Source: Kribbella antibiotica (GTDB lineage: Bacteria > Actinomycetota > Actinomycetes > Propionibacteriales > Kribbellaceae). Taken from it: a stretch of DNA of 51,988 nucleotides. The notes beneath the pieces were generated by a model. That model searched no databases and had not been told where the DNA came from. It saw nothing but the letters and a program-made list of their open reading frames with translations. Where the stretch lies: the NCBI RefSeq assembly GCF_004349055.1, contig NZ_SMKX01000049.1, forward strand, positions 1-51,988, read 5' to 3'. The position numbers were made by a program, and so were the translations under genes. The stretch's first letter is position 1. Each line of letters begins with the position of its first letter. This document shows positions 1 through 8,236 of the stretch, piece after piece.

Positions 1-337
1 CAGCGATGGTGGTCCGCGGCTTCTTCCCGCGGACCACGCCGCTGATTCCCATCTGGGCCATCAACCGCTCCACCGTGCACCGAGCCACCTCGTGACCAGA
101 CGACCGCAGATGCAGCCAGAGTTTGCCGGCTCCGAACAGCCGCACAAACCGGACCTCACGGGCCTTCTCGATCACCGCGATCAACTCAACATCGCGCAGT
201 TCCTTCTTACTGGGTTGACGATTCCGGTTGTCGTAATAGGTGGATGGGGCGATCTTGCAGCCATGCTCAGACAGCACGCGGCAGATCGGCTCGACCCCGA
301 AACGATCCTTGTGATCGTCGATGAACGCCACGATCAC
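1..337 (-). CDS. IS3-family transposase OrfB, N-terminal part
   Basis: This frame is the catalytic (DDE) transposase half of the IS3 element, cut by the window edge, so the DDE residues are not visible. The translation starts VIVAFIDDHKDRFGVEPICR, as in the HTH_21 region, and later carries VARCTVERLM and a GVVRGK segment typical of IS3 OrfB. It stays open to base 1. GTG at 337-335 overlaps the OrfA stop (GTGA), so OrfB could start there. It could also be made by -1 frameshifting from OrfA, since the frames are in the usual relation. No A-rich slippery run is obvious. Confidence 0.75.
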   Translation of the reverse strand, partial: MIVAFIDDHKDRFGVEPICRVLSEHGCKIAPSTYYDNRNRQPSKKELRDVELIAVIEKAREVRFVRLFGAGKLWLHLRSSGHEVARCTVERLMAQMGISGVVRGKKPRTTIA

Positions 338-654
338 TTGTGTGGGCGGTCGAGCTCCGCCGCGAAGAAAGTCGCTGCCGATTTCAAGATCTCGTTCGCC
401 CGGCGCAGTTCGGCGTTCTCCCGCTTCAGCGCCCTCAACTGCTCCGATTCCTCGCTGGTCACACCCGGGCGCCGCCCGGCATCAATCTCGGCTCGACGGA
501 CCCACTTACGCAGCGTCTCGGCCGAGCCGATGCCCAGCTTCGACGCGACCGACCTGATCGCCTCGAACTCTGAGCCGTACTCAGCCTTGGACTCAGCAAC
601 CATCCGGACCGCGCGCTCACGGATCTCGGGCGAATACGACGACGGACGTCCCAT
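334..654 (-). CDS. IS3-family transposase OrfA
   Basis: A 106-residue DNA-binding subunit of the IS3 transposase. It opens with GRPSSYSPEIRERAVRMV, the HTH_Tnp_1 pattern, continues with a second helix-turn-helix around GSAETLRKWVRRAE, and ends in a leucine-rich coiled coil (ALKRENAELRRANEILKSA) used for multimerisation. ATG at 654 is preferred because GGAAGG lies 9 nt upstream; the ATG at 663 directly abuts that site. The frame is intact, so the element may be functional, but its left half is not visible. Confidence 0.8.
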   Translation of the reverse strand: MGRPSSYSPEIRERAVRMVAESKAEYGSEFEAIRSVASKLGIGSAETLRKWVRRAEIDAGRRPGVTSEESEQLRALKRENAELRRANEILKSAATFFAAELDRPHK

Positions 655-767
655 GGACTTCATCCTTCCAACAAATGAAGTCTCCAGACACTCCGGGGTG
701 ACTCAGCATGTCGGCTGAGGCCGCGTGCGGCGGATGTGCGCCTCGGTCGTGGGAGAGTTGGTGGACC

Positions 768-1457
768 ATGACGATCTTCACGTTTCACCTTGCGGAGCTT
801 CGGCCGATGACTACGGCCGGGGCGCTGTGGAAGGCGCCTACTGCGCCTGGATTGCGGTACGCCGAGTGTTTGGCGCTGATGCGGTTGGGTGCGCCGACTG
901 TGTCGCCGGATCGGATGCAGTTGCGGCGGATGGCGATGTTTGCGCGGTGGGAGGACGAGGCGGCGATCGAGGCGTTTCTGGCGGATGACCGGTTGGGTAG
1001 GGAGTTGGCGGCGGGCTGGCATGTGCGGCTGGAGTTCTTGCGCCGATGGTCGAAGCTCGCGGCGTTGCCTGACCTTCCGGCGCGAGCGGGGGAGTGGAAT
1101 CCTGCCGAGCCTGTTGTGGCGGTGACGTTGGCGCGGATGCGGCTTTTGGAGGTGCCGCGATTCCTTAAGTGGGGCAAGCCGGTGGAGCGACTGGTTCGCG
1201 ATCATCCGGGGACCACGTTGGCGTTGGCTGCGATGCGGCCGCCGCACACGATCTCCACGTTCTCGGTGTGGCGATCGGTGCAGGAGATGGAAGCGATGGT
1301 GCACGGTCGGAGCGCCGTACCGGAAGCTGACCGGCATGCCGCCGCAATGGGTGAACGCAGGCGCAGGGACTTTCACCATGAGTTTGCGACTCTGCGGTTC
1401 CGGCCGTTGTCGGAGCACGGCTCGTGGCAGGGACGCAGCGCCTTCGTACCCAGCTAG
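768..1457 (+). CDS. CrtA/spheroidene monooxygenase-like protein
   Basis: A 229-residue protein resembling the spheroidene monooxygenase (CrtA)-like family. In actinobacteria these are uncharacterised proteins related to a carotenoid oxygenase with a dimeric alpha-beta-barrel fold. Supporting stretches are FHLAEL at the start, LAAGWHVRLEFLR, a conserved VAVTLARMRL then VPRFLKW run, and C-terminal FHHEFATLRFRPLSEHGSW. ATG at 768 is chosen because GGGAGAG lies about 10 nt upstream; the frame stays open to 708, inside the IS-proximal DNA. No carotenoid genes lie nearby, so the substrate is unknown. The gene begins about 60 bp from the IS end and may have lost its native promoter. Confidence 0.6.
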   Translation: MTIFTFHLAELRPMTTAGALWKAPTAPGLRYAECLALMRLGAPTVSPDRMQLRRMAMFARWEDEAAIEAFLADDRLGRELAAGWHVRLEFLRRWSKLAALPDLPARAGEWNPAEPVVAVTLARMRLLEVPRFLKWGKPVERLVRDHPGTTLALAAMRPPHTISTFSVWRSVQEMEAMVHGRSAVPEADRHAAAMGERRRRDFHHEFATLRFRPLSEHGSWQGRSAFVPS

Positions 1458-1471
1458 CGCGGCGTACCTCG

Positions 1472-2299
1472 TTAACTGGGGCGGCGGCCCCAGGCCGAGA
1501 TCAGTGGCGCGAGGGTGAGGTCGAGTTCACCGGCGTGGATGGCGGCCAGGTGCGCGTCGAGCTCGGTGTCGTCGGCCAGACCGGCCGTGAGCAGTTCGCC
1601 GCGTACGTGCCGGATGGTCGCAGCCTCTAGCTGGTTGCAGGCTGGCCCGCCGACCGGGAAGGAGCCCGCTGCGGCGACCTCCACTAGACCGGCTTCCCGC
1701 AAGGTCCGCGGTAGCGTCCGGCCGTAGCGCAGGTCTGCGCCGCGGCGGGTCAACAGCTCCCGGACCGCGTTGCGCAGCCGGTTGGCACGCTGCTGTGCAG
1801 GGCCGCTCTCATCCAGACAGGCCAGCGGCTGGAGAGCGGTGTCGGCGTCCTCGAGCAGCAGCCAGCCGCCAGGTCGCAGCGCGGCCACCATGGTGGCCAA
1901 CGCCCGGGCGCGGTCAGGGAGATGGACCAGCACGAGCCTGGCGTGCACCAGATCGAATGTCCCCGGCTCTGGCGGCGGATCAGCGACGACGTCGTGGCGA
2001 CGCACGTCGTACCCGTCGCCTGCAGTCAGCCACGACGGATTGATGTCTGTGGCCAGCACGTACCCGGTCGGACCCACGGTCGCCGCCAGCGCCTCCGGGA
2101 TGCTGCGGCCGCCGGCCCCGACTTCCCAGCAGCGTGCCCCGGGCCCGATGCCTAGCCGATCCAAATGTCCCCGGGTCACACCGTCGAACAACTCGGCCAG
2201 CCAGGTGAACCGTTCACCTGCCTCGGCACGCGCGTTGTCCAGGAGGTAGCCCTGTGGGCTGTCAGGTTGGTCAAGTGAAGTCACCACTCCATCATGCAA
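1472..2299 (-). CDS. class I SAM-dependent methyltransferase
   Basis: A 275-residue methyltransferase with a Rossmann-type SAM fold. Motif I is WEVGAGGRSI, followed by LATDINPSWL for the ribose contact, FDLVHARLVLVHLPD for motif II and ALRPGGWLLLEDAD for motif III. The C-terminal third is the lid region. It shares motif spacing and end pattern (LISAWGRRP) with the methyltransferase at 35872 in the biosynthetic cluster, so they belong to one subfamily, but this copy lies outside the cluster. The longest reading starts at TTG 2299; GTG codons 12-15 nt downstream are alternatives. It diverges from the sigma factor gene at 2354. Substrate unknown. Confidence 0.75.
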   Translation of the reverse strand: MHDGVVTSLDQPDSPQGYLLDNARAEAGERFTWLAELFDGVTRGHLDRLGIGPGARCWEVGAGGRSIPEALAATVGPTGYVLATDINPSWLTAGDGYDVRRHDVVADPPPEPGTFDLVHARLVLVHLPDRARALATMVAALRPGGWLLLEDADTALQPLACLDESGPAQQRANRLRNAVRELLTRRGADLRYGRTLPRTLREAGLVEVAAAGSFPVGGPACNQLEAATIRHVRGELLTAGLADDTELDAHLAAIHAGELDLTLAPLISAWGRRPS

Positions 2300-2353
2300 C
2301 CAACTTTGACGTCGTAGGCGTGTCTAACCCGGTATCAACGACGGGGAGGTCCG

Positions 2354-2848
2354 ATGAGTGATCGGGACGAGGCGTTCCAGGCGTACTTCGCAGCACGCTC
2401 CGACGCGATGCGCGGTACGGCGTACCTGCTGTGCGGCGACTGGCATCGCGCGGAGGACCTGGTCCAGCAGACGTTCACGAAGATCTATCTGGCGTGGCGC
2501 CGGATCCAGCGGCACGAGGTGATGGACAGCTACACCAGGCAGACCCTCATCCGGACGTTCCTTTCCGAGCGGCGCCGGGGGTGGTTCCGCAACGAGTCGG
2601 TCGGAGCCCCGGTGACCGAGCGGGCAGCGCCGTCGGTAGGGCTGGCCGACGACCGGCTGGTGCTACTGGAGGCGCTGGCGAAGGTGCCGCCGAGGCAACG
2701 CGCCGTACTGGTTCTGCGGTACTGGGAAGACCAGTCCGTCGAACAGACGGCTGAGCTCCTCGATTGTTCGGCCGGAAATGTCAAAAGCCAGGCTGCGCGT
2801 GGGTTGACGACGCTGCGCGGTCTACTGGAAGAGGAGAAGGTTCGATGA
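2354..2848 (+). CDS. SigE-family ECF RNA polymerase sigma factor
   Basis: A 164-residue extracytoplasmic-function sigma factor. Region 2 is at about residues 15-80 (AYLLCGDWHRAEDLVQQTF, then YLAWRRI). Region 4 is at about 95-160, with VPPRQRAVLVLRYWED and the recognition helix SVEQTAELLDCSAGNVKSQ. GGGGAGG ends 5 nt before the ATG. The stop overlaps the next start (ATGA), so the two are translationally coupled. The partner is a membrane protein, the usual sigma/anti-sigma arrangement. Targets are unknown, and I saw no convincing autoregulatory promoter in the short gap to 2299. Confidence 0.85.
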   Translation: MSDRDEAFQAYFAARSDAMRGTAYLLCGDWHRAEDLVQQTFTKIYLAWRRIQRHEVMDSYTRQTLIRTFLSERRRGWFRNESVGAPVTERAAPSVGLADDRLVLLEALAKVPPRQRAVLVLRYWEDQSVEQTAELLDCSAGNVKSQAARGLTTLRGLLEEEKVR

Positions 2849-3738
2849 ACGAAGAGGATCTCAACGAGGCCATGCGCGACGAGATGGTGCGCAGCAGTCC
2901 GCCGCCGTCGATGGATCCGGCCGGCGCGCTCGACCAGGCTCGTCGGGTGCGCAAGCGGCGCCGCGCTACCTGGGCCGGGCTGGCCGTTGTACCGCTGGTG
3001 GCCGGCGTCGTGGCCGCTCCCACAGCGATCGCGCATTTCACCGACAGCCGGTCGGTGGGCCAGGTAGTGGCAGGCAGCCCCAGTACGACGCCGTCCTCCG
3101 CACCGTCATCCGCGCCGAAGTCGGTGGCTCCGCCGGCGGCAATCTCCACCGTGGTCCCGTCGACCCGCAAGACCAATGACCCGTGGCCGGAGGGCCAGAC
3201 GGATCGCACAGCGAAGGCGGGCCCGCGCGCCGCCCGCTCAGTGACGTTGATGGAGGACCTGAGCTCGTCGGTACCGGCTGGGTTCACTGCGCCGAACTTG
3301 AAGTACCCGGACGGCCGGGCCATGCGGTCGCCGCAGAGCCAGTACGCGTCGAATGACGGGGAACCGGACTACTGGGAGTACCAGGCGTCCATCCCGGTGC
3401 AGAAAGACAACCGGGTCGGCCAGTTGTTCGTGCAGTCGACCACTCCGGACAGCAAGCGGGCCACGGCTCCCTGCAAGCTGGCCCAGAGCTTCTGGGGCGG
3501 GACCGGCAGCTGCACAGTCCTGGACGTCGACGGTAAGAAGGTCGCCGTGGTGACCACCAAGGGCCGCGACAGCTTCGACCAGTGGGCCGCCTACCGCCAC
3601 GACGACGGCACCGTGGTCTTCCTCGCTCAGGTGAAGAAGACCGACCTCCCGAATCGCCAGCCGTTGGCACAGCCGGTCTTCACCCCCAGTCAGCTGGCCG
3701 AACTGGTGACGTCAGACAAGTTCCACATCAACAGCTAA
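2845..3738 (+). CDS. single-pass membrane protein, probable anti-sigma partner
   Basis: A 297-residue protein starting MNEEDLNEAMRDEM, with the ATG overlapping the sigma factor stop. Residues 1-45 are cytoplasmic and charged. One hydrophobic segment (AGLAVVPLVAGVVAAPTAIA, about 52-72) is followed by a Ser/Pro/Thr/Ala-rich linker and a roughly 170-residue extracytoplasmic domain. This matches the cytoplasm-membrane-exterior layout of proteins paired with SigE-type sigma factors, but no zinc-binding anti-sigma motif (HxxxCxxC) is visible. The anti-sigma role therefore rests on gene context. Two Cys residues in the C-terminal domain could form a disulfide. The end overlaps the convergent PAP2 gene by 11 nt. 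Confidence 0.65.
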   Translation: MNEEDLNEAMRDEMVRSSPPPSMDPAGALDQARRVRKRRRATWAGLAVVPLVAGVVAAPTAIAHFTDSRSVGQVVAGSPSTTPSSAPSSAPKSVAPPAAISTVVPSTRKTNDPWPEGQTDRTAKAGPRAARSVTLMEDLSSSVPAGFTAPNLKYPDGRAMRSPQSQYASNDGEPDYWEYQASIPVQKDNRVGQLFVQSTTPDSKRATAPCKLAQSFWGGTGSCTVLDVDGKKVAVVTTKGRDSFDQWAAYRHDDGTVVFLAQVKKTDLPNRQPLAQPVFTPSQLAELVTSDKFHINS

Positions 3739-4393
3739 TCCTGGTAGCTCGCCGTGACCTCTGACCGATCAGATGCACTGCGGTCGCGAGCAGACACAGC
3801 CAGGTCAGGGCGAGCGTCCAGCCGCCCAGTACGTCGGTCGCCCAGTGGTAGCCGAGATAGATCCGGCTGAGGCCGACCGCCGCGCTGAGCAGGACGGCCA
3901 GCGCGACGACCGCGATTTTGATGGTGATCGCGGCGTTCGAGCGCCAGAGGAGGGCAGCGAGCAGGGCGAAGAACACCAGCGAGCTCAGGCTGTGTCCGGA
4001 GGGAAACGAGAAGCCGGTGCTCACCGTCCCGAGCACGATTGAGGAGTCGGGACGCTGGCGGCCGATCAGAAGTTTCAAGCCGTAGGTGAGCCCGGCCGCT
4101 CCGAGCATGCCGACCACGAGGACGAGCGCGGGCTGCCAGCGCCTCGTGCCGGCGCGGAGGAACAGCGCCACGATGACAGTGAGCCCGGTCAGGACCGGGA
4201 TCTCGCCGAGCGTCGTGACAACCCGCGCGACCGAGGTGAGTCCGCCGATCCGATGATCGACCACGGTCGCCGTCAGGTGCGGGTCGAAGGCGGCCAGGTC
4301 GTCGCCCTCGGTGGCTGCATCAGCGAGTGCGACGAAGGCCGTCGTACCGATGGCGACGGCGATCAGACCGGCGGCGACTCGTGCTCTGCTCAT
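3728..4393 (-). CDS. PAP2-family membrane phosphatase
   Basis: A 221-residue integral membrane phosphatase of the PAP2/undecaprenyl-pyrophosphate phosphatase superfamily. All three signature motifs are present: K-x6-RP as KLLIGRQRP, PSGH in FSFPSGHSLSS, and SR-x5-H-x3-D as SRIYLGYHWATD. About five or six hydrophobic helices surround them. The likely substrate is a lipid phosphate or pyrophosphate hydrolysed at the outer face of the membrane. The frame stays open far upstream, but that extension is the out-of-frame shadow of the hydrolase gene; ATG at 4393 (MSRARVAAGL) starts the first transmembrane segment and is preferred. Confidence 0.85.
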   Translation of the reverse strand: MSRARVAAGLIAVAIGTTAFVALADAATEGDDLAAFDPHLTATVVDHRIGGLTSVARVVTTLGEIPVLTGLTVIVALFLRAGTRRWQPALVLVVGMLGAAGLTYGLKLLIGRQRPDSSIVLGTVSTGFSFPSGHSLSSLVFFALLAALLWRSNAAITIKIAVVALAVLLSAAVGLSRIYLGYHWATDVLGGWTLALTWLCLLATAVHLIGQRSRRATRISC

Positions 4394-4425
4394 CAGCCGC
4401 CATGCTATTACCCCGCCGGAAGTGC

Positions 4426-5400
4426 CTACGCGGAGCGATGCAGGCTGCCGAGCCAGGAGTCGACCGTGTCGTACGCCGTTGCTCTGGGTTCGACCTGACT
4501 CAGGAAGACGTCGTGGCGCGCACCGGGGACGACCACGACCGTGGTCCGGTCTCCGAGGTGAGGTGCCCAGCGGGCGATCTGCTGGACGTCGAGTACGGCG
4601 TCCGCGCGGTCGACGGCATCGCTGTAGGAGCTGGAGAAGTGGCTCCGGTCGGAGTGCAGGACCAGGGTCGGAACGCCGACCTCCAGCCCCTTGTGTACCT
4701 TCCGATGCCCCCTTCGGACGGCGTTGAGCCAGCCGACAGTCACCGGAAACCCCACCAGCGGCTTCAGAACCGTGTCGAAGTCCCACTCGCCGGTCCCGGA
4801 GACGTGCAGGGAGGTCCCGTAGACGCCGCCGACCGGCGCCGGCAGAACGCGCAGTGGAATGACGCGGGCGAGCGGGACCAGGGCCCAGGTGATCGGTCCA
4901 CGGAGCGTGGAACTGCCCTGCTGGTCGAGCCAGGGGCTGTTGAGGACCAGTGCGGCGACGGGGGCCGGATTCCCGTTGCGGCGTCGGCGGTCGAGCCAGA
5001 GGGGAGCGATCAGCCCGCCGGTCGAGTGGGCGACGACGGTGATCGGCACGCCTGGGTGTTCCCGGGCCACGAGGTCGACGCTCCGGTCGAGCTCCGCGTC
5101 GTACCAGGCCAAGTCGGAGACGTAGTGAGCAGTCTGGCCGGGGCGGCGCGCTCGGCCACACTTGCGCAGGTCCAGCGCGTAGAACGCGGCGCCACGGCCA
5201 GCGAAGAAGTCGGCGAGTCCGGTCTGGAAGAAGTAGTCGGCGAAACCGTGGACGTAGAGCACCACCGAACGGGGCTCGGCGGGCGCGGTACGTCGTACCA
5301 GGACCGCTTCGGCCTCGCCTTCGCCGTCGGGGTCGGCCCCGAGGACGATGGTGTGCTGCTGGTAGTCGTCACCGAGCTGGTCGGGCTTCCAGGTGGTCAT
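4426..5400 (-). CDS. alpha/beta hydrolase (serine aminopeptidase S33 / lysophospholipase type)
   Basis: A 324-residue alpha/beta hydrolase. It has the oxyanion-region YVHGFADY, the nucleophile elbow AHSTGG with Ser about residue 126, and a late catalytic His in PGARHDVFL. The pattern matches Hydrolase_4 lysophospholipase- or monoglyceride-lipase-like proteins. It lacks a signal peptide and is probably cytoplasmic. ATG at 5400 is chosen because AAGGA sits 6 nt before it. The neighbouring PAP2 gene is on the same strand 32 nt downstream, so the two could share a transcript and act on lipids, but that is inference. Confidence 0.8.
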   Translation of the reverse strand: MTTWKPDQLGDDYQQHTIVLGADPDGEGEAEAVLVRRTAPAEPRSVVLYVHGFADYFFQTGLADFFAGRGAAFYALDLRKCGRARRPGQTAHYVSDLAWYDAELDRSVDLVAREHPGVPITVVAHSTGGLIAPLWLDRRRRNGNPAPVAALVLNSPWLDQQGSSTLRGPITWALVPLARVIPLRVLPAPVGGVYGTSLHVSGTGEWDFDTVLKPLVGFPVTVGWLNAVRRGHRKVHKGLEVGVPTLVLHSDRSHFSSSYSDAVDRADAVLDVQQIARWAPHLGDRTTVVVVPGARHDVFLSQVEPRATAYDTVDSWLGSLHRSA

Positions 5401-5477
5401 CGGCATCCTTGTCGCGGGTGGTAACCGGGTTGGTGCAGTCACCAGCATCCCAGGTGGCGAGGATGACCGGATCGGCG

Positions 5478-6278
5478 CTAGTTCAGCGTGAGGTTCGCCC
5501 AGAGTTTCTTGTGGTCGGAGTTCGGGGTGGAGACGACGTCGGAGGAGTTGGCGGTGAAGGCGGAGGCCTTCATGAAGACGTAGTCGATCTTGTTGCCGCC
5601 GTCACCGGTTGCGGGGCCGCCGCGGGTGCAGCAGCCGTTGGCCTCGGTGTGGGTGCCGACGGCACCACCGCCGTACGCCGGTCGGTACATCGCGTCGAGG
5701 GCGTCGTCGGTCGGGGTCAGGTTGAAGTCGCCACCCACGAAGGCGGGGTGACCGGCGGCCGCGTAGTCGGCGAGGATGCCGGCCACTGCGTTGACCTGGG
5801 CGCCGCGGGTCCCGTCACCGTGGAAGTCGATGTGGGTCGAGCAGGCGATGAAGTTCTGCGGTGACAGCATCGCGCAGACCATCTTGCGCGGTTCGTTGCC
5901 GTGCGGATTCGGCAGCGTCCAGACCTTGTACCAGTCACGAGTGCCGCGGGTGACCAGCGCGATGCCGTAGTCCGTACCGTCATCGCACTTGTGTGCGGTC
6001 GGCACGTGGATGACCTGGTAGTCGCGGGCCGCCAACTGGTTGCGGATCCGGTTGGCCTGCCCGGCGCACACCTCCTGCAGCGTGGCGGTGCGCGGGCTGC
6101 GGGTGATGATCGAGTCGACGACCTCGTCGGCCACCGTGAGCCGACCGTCGTTGCACTTGTTGCCGCACAGGTTGAAGCTCAGATTCCCGAAGCTGTAGGC
6201 AGCCGCGGCCGGGCCCGCACTGAGGGTTCCAGTGACGGCGATCGCGGCCAACGCCGCGGTGAGTAGACGACGAATCAT
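5478..6278 (-). CDS. secreted endonuclease/exonuclease/phosphatase-fold protein
   Basis: A 266-residue protein with an N-terminal signal peptide (MIRRLLTAALAAIAVTG, cleavage likely after PAAA). The mature part shows metal-dependent EEP-fold features: TLQEV near the N-terminus, STHIDFHGD, GGDFNLTPTDDALD with the catalytic Asn/Asp pair, KIDYVF, and the terminal SDHKKLW His. It may be an extracellular nuclease or phosphodiesterase; the substrate cannot be told. Several Cys (NLCGNKC, NGCCTRGG) suggest disulfides in the exported form. AGGAGC lies 7 nt before the chosen ATG. Confidence 0.8.
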   Translation of the reverse strand: MIRRLLTAALAAIAVTGTLSAGPAAAAYSFGNLSFNLCGNKCNDGRLTVADEVVDSIITRSPRTATLQEVCAGQANRIRNQLAARDYQVIHVPTAHKCDDGTDYGIALVTRGTRDWYKVWTLPNPHGNEPRKMVCAMLSPQNFIACSTHIDFHGDGTRGAQVNAVAGILADYAAAGHPAFVGGDFNLTPTDDALDAMYRPAYGGGAVGTHTEANGCCTRGGPATGDGGNKIDYVFMKASAFTANSSDVVSTPNSDHKKLWANLTLN

Positions 6279-6446
6279 GACCAAGCTCCTGGGGCGGAAG
6301 GGGCGGGACGGAGCCATGCTGACACAGATCTCCTTCTGCGCCAGGGGAAAGTTGCCGCTTGTTGCATCAGCTCCGGCGTTCTCCCGTCTGCCGAGCGGCC
6401 CCCGCCCCCTCTAGGCTGCAGCGGAGTCATCCGCGTAGAGGGGTAC

Positions 6447-7721
6447 ATGTTGAGTCTTCGGCCACGTCGGGTTCCTCCAGTCCTGAGCTTTCTGCGTGTG
6501 CTCGCAGTTCTGGCATTCGTGGAGGCGAGCATCGCGCTCCTGTTCGTTGAGGAGTCAGGCGATCTCCGCGTCACCCTCTGCGCGATCGTCGCCATTGCGA
6601 TCGCCGTCATCACCCTGGTGTCCGCACCGGCCACGCGACCGTTTCCTGCGCTGGCCGGCCGTCGTCGCTCCGGTACGGCGGGGTTCGGCCGCCTGCTCGT
6701 AGTTGTCTGCTGGTTGTTGCGGGTCGGCGTCGCCGGTGTGGCCGCTGGGTACATCGCCTGGAACGCGGACTCCGACGCCATCCAGCCGTACGCCGCCGTA
6801 CTCGTCGCGCTGTCGATGATCCTGCTGGTCATCACCCAGTGGGGACAGCACCTCGCCGGCTTTGTGACGGCGGTCGACGAGTTGCGCGGTGCCGGTCTCG
6901 CGCGTCGCGTGGTAGCGATTGTGGTCGCGGCCGTCACCGCCGGAGTCTCCAGCTATCTGGCTGCCCTCGGCGAGCGTTTCCGCAGCCTGGTCATGGACCC
7001 CGTCTGGGACCACACGCGAGAGCAGTGGGGTCTGCCGGACTTCCTGGCCGGCATCGTCGTCGCGCTGGTCGGCTTCCTGGGCCTCGCGCTGATCGCAAGC
7101 CTCGTGGGCGCCGCAATGCTCTCGATCGCCTTCGCCATCGGCCCGTGGACCCGCCTCGGCCGGTGGCTCATCAAGTACTCGCCCGTCAAATACACGCGAG
7201 CGGTCAGCGTCGCCCGCATCAGCGTCGTCGGGATGTATGCCACCTTCCCCGTCGCCCCTAACGAGCGGGCCACCCGCTGGATCTACAAAGGCGTGCGCGA
7301 CAGCTCAGGACCGCTGGACGCGATCTTCCTCAGCATGTTGGCCAACGACGTTGCCGCGGCGGCCGCCGTACTGGCACCGGCGGGTGGCAGCATCGTCCTG
7401 CGTGTGGTCGGCGATCACGAGGAGATCGTCTTGGAGCGCGGGCCCGGGGAGACCGAGTTGCTCCACAAGTTCCCCGAAGCAGCGGCACTGCGCCGGATCA
7501 GATTGGCTCTCCAGAACATCGAGCTCGGCCTCCCCTCAACAGTGCGCGGCTCGACCGAACCCGACGCACTCGACCGCGATTGGTCCAGCACGCACGAGGA
7601 GCCCAGCTGGTTCTCCGAACCCACCCACGAGGACCTCGCCAAGGAAGTTCTCCGCTATCCGCCCGGCGCACCGTGGGTCCGCGAACGCCTCGGCCTCCCC
7701 GCCTTCCACCTGGACTGGTAA
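6447..7721 (+). CDS. multi-pass membrane protein of unknown function
   Basis: A 424-residue protein with about six hydrophobic segments in residues 12-235 and a soluble C-terminal region of about 190 residues. That region is charged and ends with GLPAFHLDW. The stretch VGMYATFPVAPNERATRWIYKGVRD follows the last membrane segment. I do not recognise a family. GAGGGG lies just upstream of the ATG. It is divergent from the secreted nuclease-like gene and convergent with the NTF2-like gene 7 nt beyond its end. Nothing in the sequence indicates transport or catalysis. Confidence 0.6.
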   Translation: MLSLRPRRVPPVLSFLRVLAVLAFVEASIALLFVEESGDLRVTLCAIVAIAIAVITLVSAPATRPFPALAGRRRSGTAGFGRLLVVVCWLLRVGVAGVAAGYIAWNADSDAIQPYAAVLVALSMILLVITQWGQHLAGFVTAVDELRGAGLARRVVAIVVAAVTAGVSSYLAALGERFRSLVMDPVWDHTREQWGLPDFLAGIVVALVGFLGLALIASLVGAAMLSIAFAIGPWTRLGRWLIKYSPVKYTRAVSVARISVVGMYATFPVAPNERATRWIYKGVRDSSGPLDAIFLSMLANDVAAAAAVLAPAGGSIVLRVVGDHEEIVLERGPGETELLHKFPEAAALRRIRLALQNIELGLPSTVRGSTEPDALDRDWSSTHEEPSWFSEPTHEDLAKEVLRYPPGAPWVRERLGLPAFHLDW

Positions 7722-7728
7722 GCGTCGG

Positions 7729-8109
7729 TCAGAACATGCTGTTGTTGTTGGCCGAGGTCGCTGGGATGTCCTGAATGACATCCCAGTGCTCAATCACTTT
7801 GCCGTCCTCGACCCGGAAGAAATCGGCGAGCGCCTGGCCCGGCTCACCCGGCTTGAGTACCAGGTTGGCATGCGTCACGACAATGTCGCCTTCGGCAACG
7901 ACCCGCTTGATGTCCAGCCGGAGCTCAGGATTCTCGCTCCGCAACCACTTCACGAACCCGATGAAAGCCTCGGTGCCGTCGGCCGCCATCGGATTGTGCT
8001 GGACATACCGATCGCCGACATAGCGGGCGACCGCCTCCTCCGGCTCGCCGCCGAAGGCAGTCTGGTAGTAGTCGAGAACGATCTGCTTGTTCCGCTCTAC
8101 GTCACTCAT
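7729..8109 (-). CDS. SnoaL/NTF2-like protein
   Basis: A 126-residue small cone-shaped-fold protein. The pattern ERNKQIVLDYYQTAFGG, then RYVGDRYVQHNP, then EGDIVVTHANLVLKP and FFRVEDGKVIEHWDVIQDIP is typical of SnoaL-like or predicted ester cyclase/limonene-epoxide-hydrolase relatives. The conserved QHNP and EHWD stretches sit at the pocket in such proteins. It lies about 2 kb outside the polyketide cluster and faces away from it, so a role there is not implied. ATG at 8109 (MSDVERN) is preferred over the upstream in-frame start. Confidence 0.75.
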   Translation of the reverse strand: MSDVERNKQIVLDYYQTAFGGEPEEAVARYVGDRYVQHNPMAADGTEAFIGFVKWLRSENPELRLDIKRVVAEGDIVVTHANLVLKPGEPGQALADFFRVEDGKVIEHWDVIQDIPATSANNNSMF

Positions 8110-8236
8110 AGCGCTGACCGTAGAGCAGCGCATCCGGCACCGCTAGTACCCACTTTCAGGTAACCAACGCACCTGGACGACTGATCGTCTCGTTGCGCTG
8201 GGCAACCAAGCCCGGACACGCCGCGGCCGGTGCTGG

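Larger units (their letters stand above)
1..705 (-). mobile_element. IS3-family insertion sequence, truncated by the window edge
   Basis: Two overlapping minus-strand frames encode IS3-type OrfA and OrfB. The orfA-side end is placed at about 705, because the minus strand there begins TGAGTCACCCCGGAGTGTCT and runs into CCGGAGACTTC-like sequence resembling the inverted repeats of actinobacterial IS3 elements. That boundary is inferred by resemblance; the other terminal repeat lies outside the window. No target duplication can be tested. Confidence 0.75.

Noticed and set aside
4394..5161. Long N-terminal extension of the PAP2 protein
   Set aside because: The extension is the out-of-frame reading of the alpha/beta hydrolase gene, low in similarity and rich in Arg/Pro. 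ATG 4393 gives a complete PAP2 protein.
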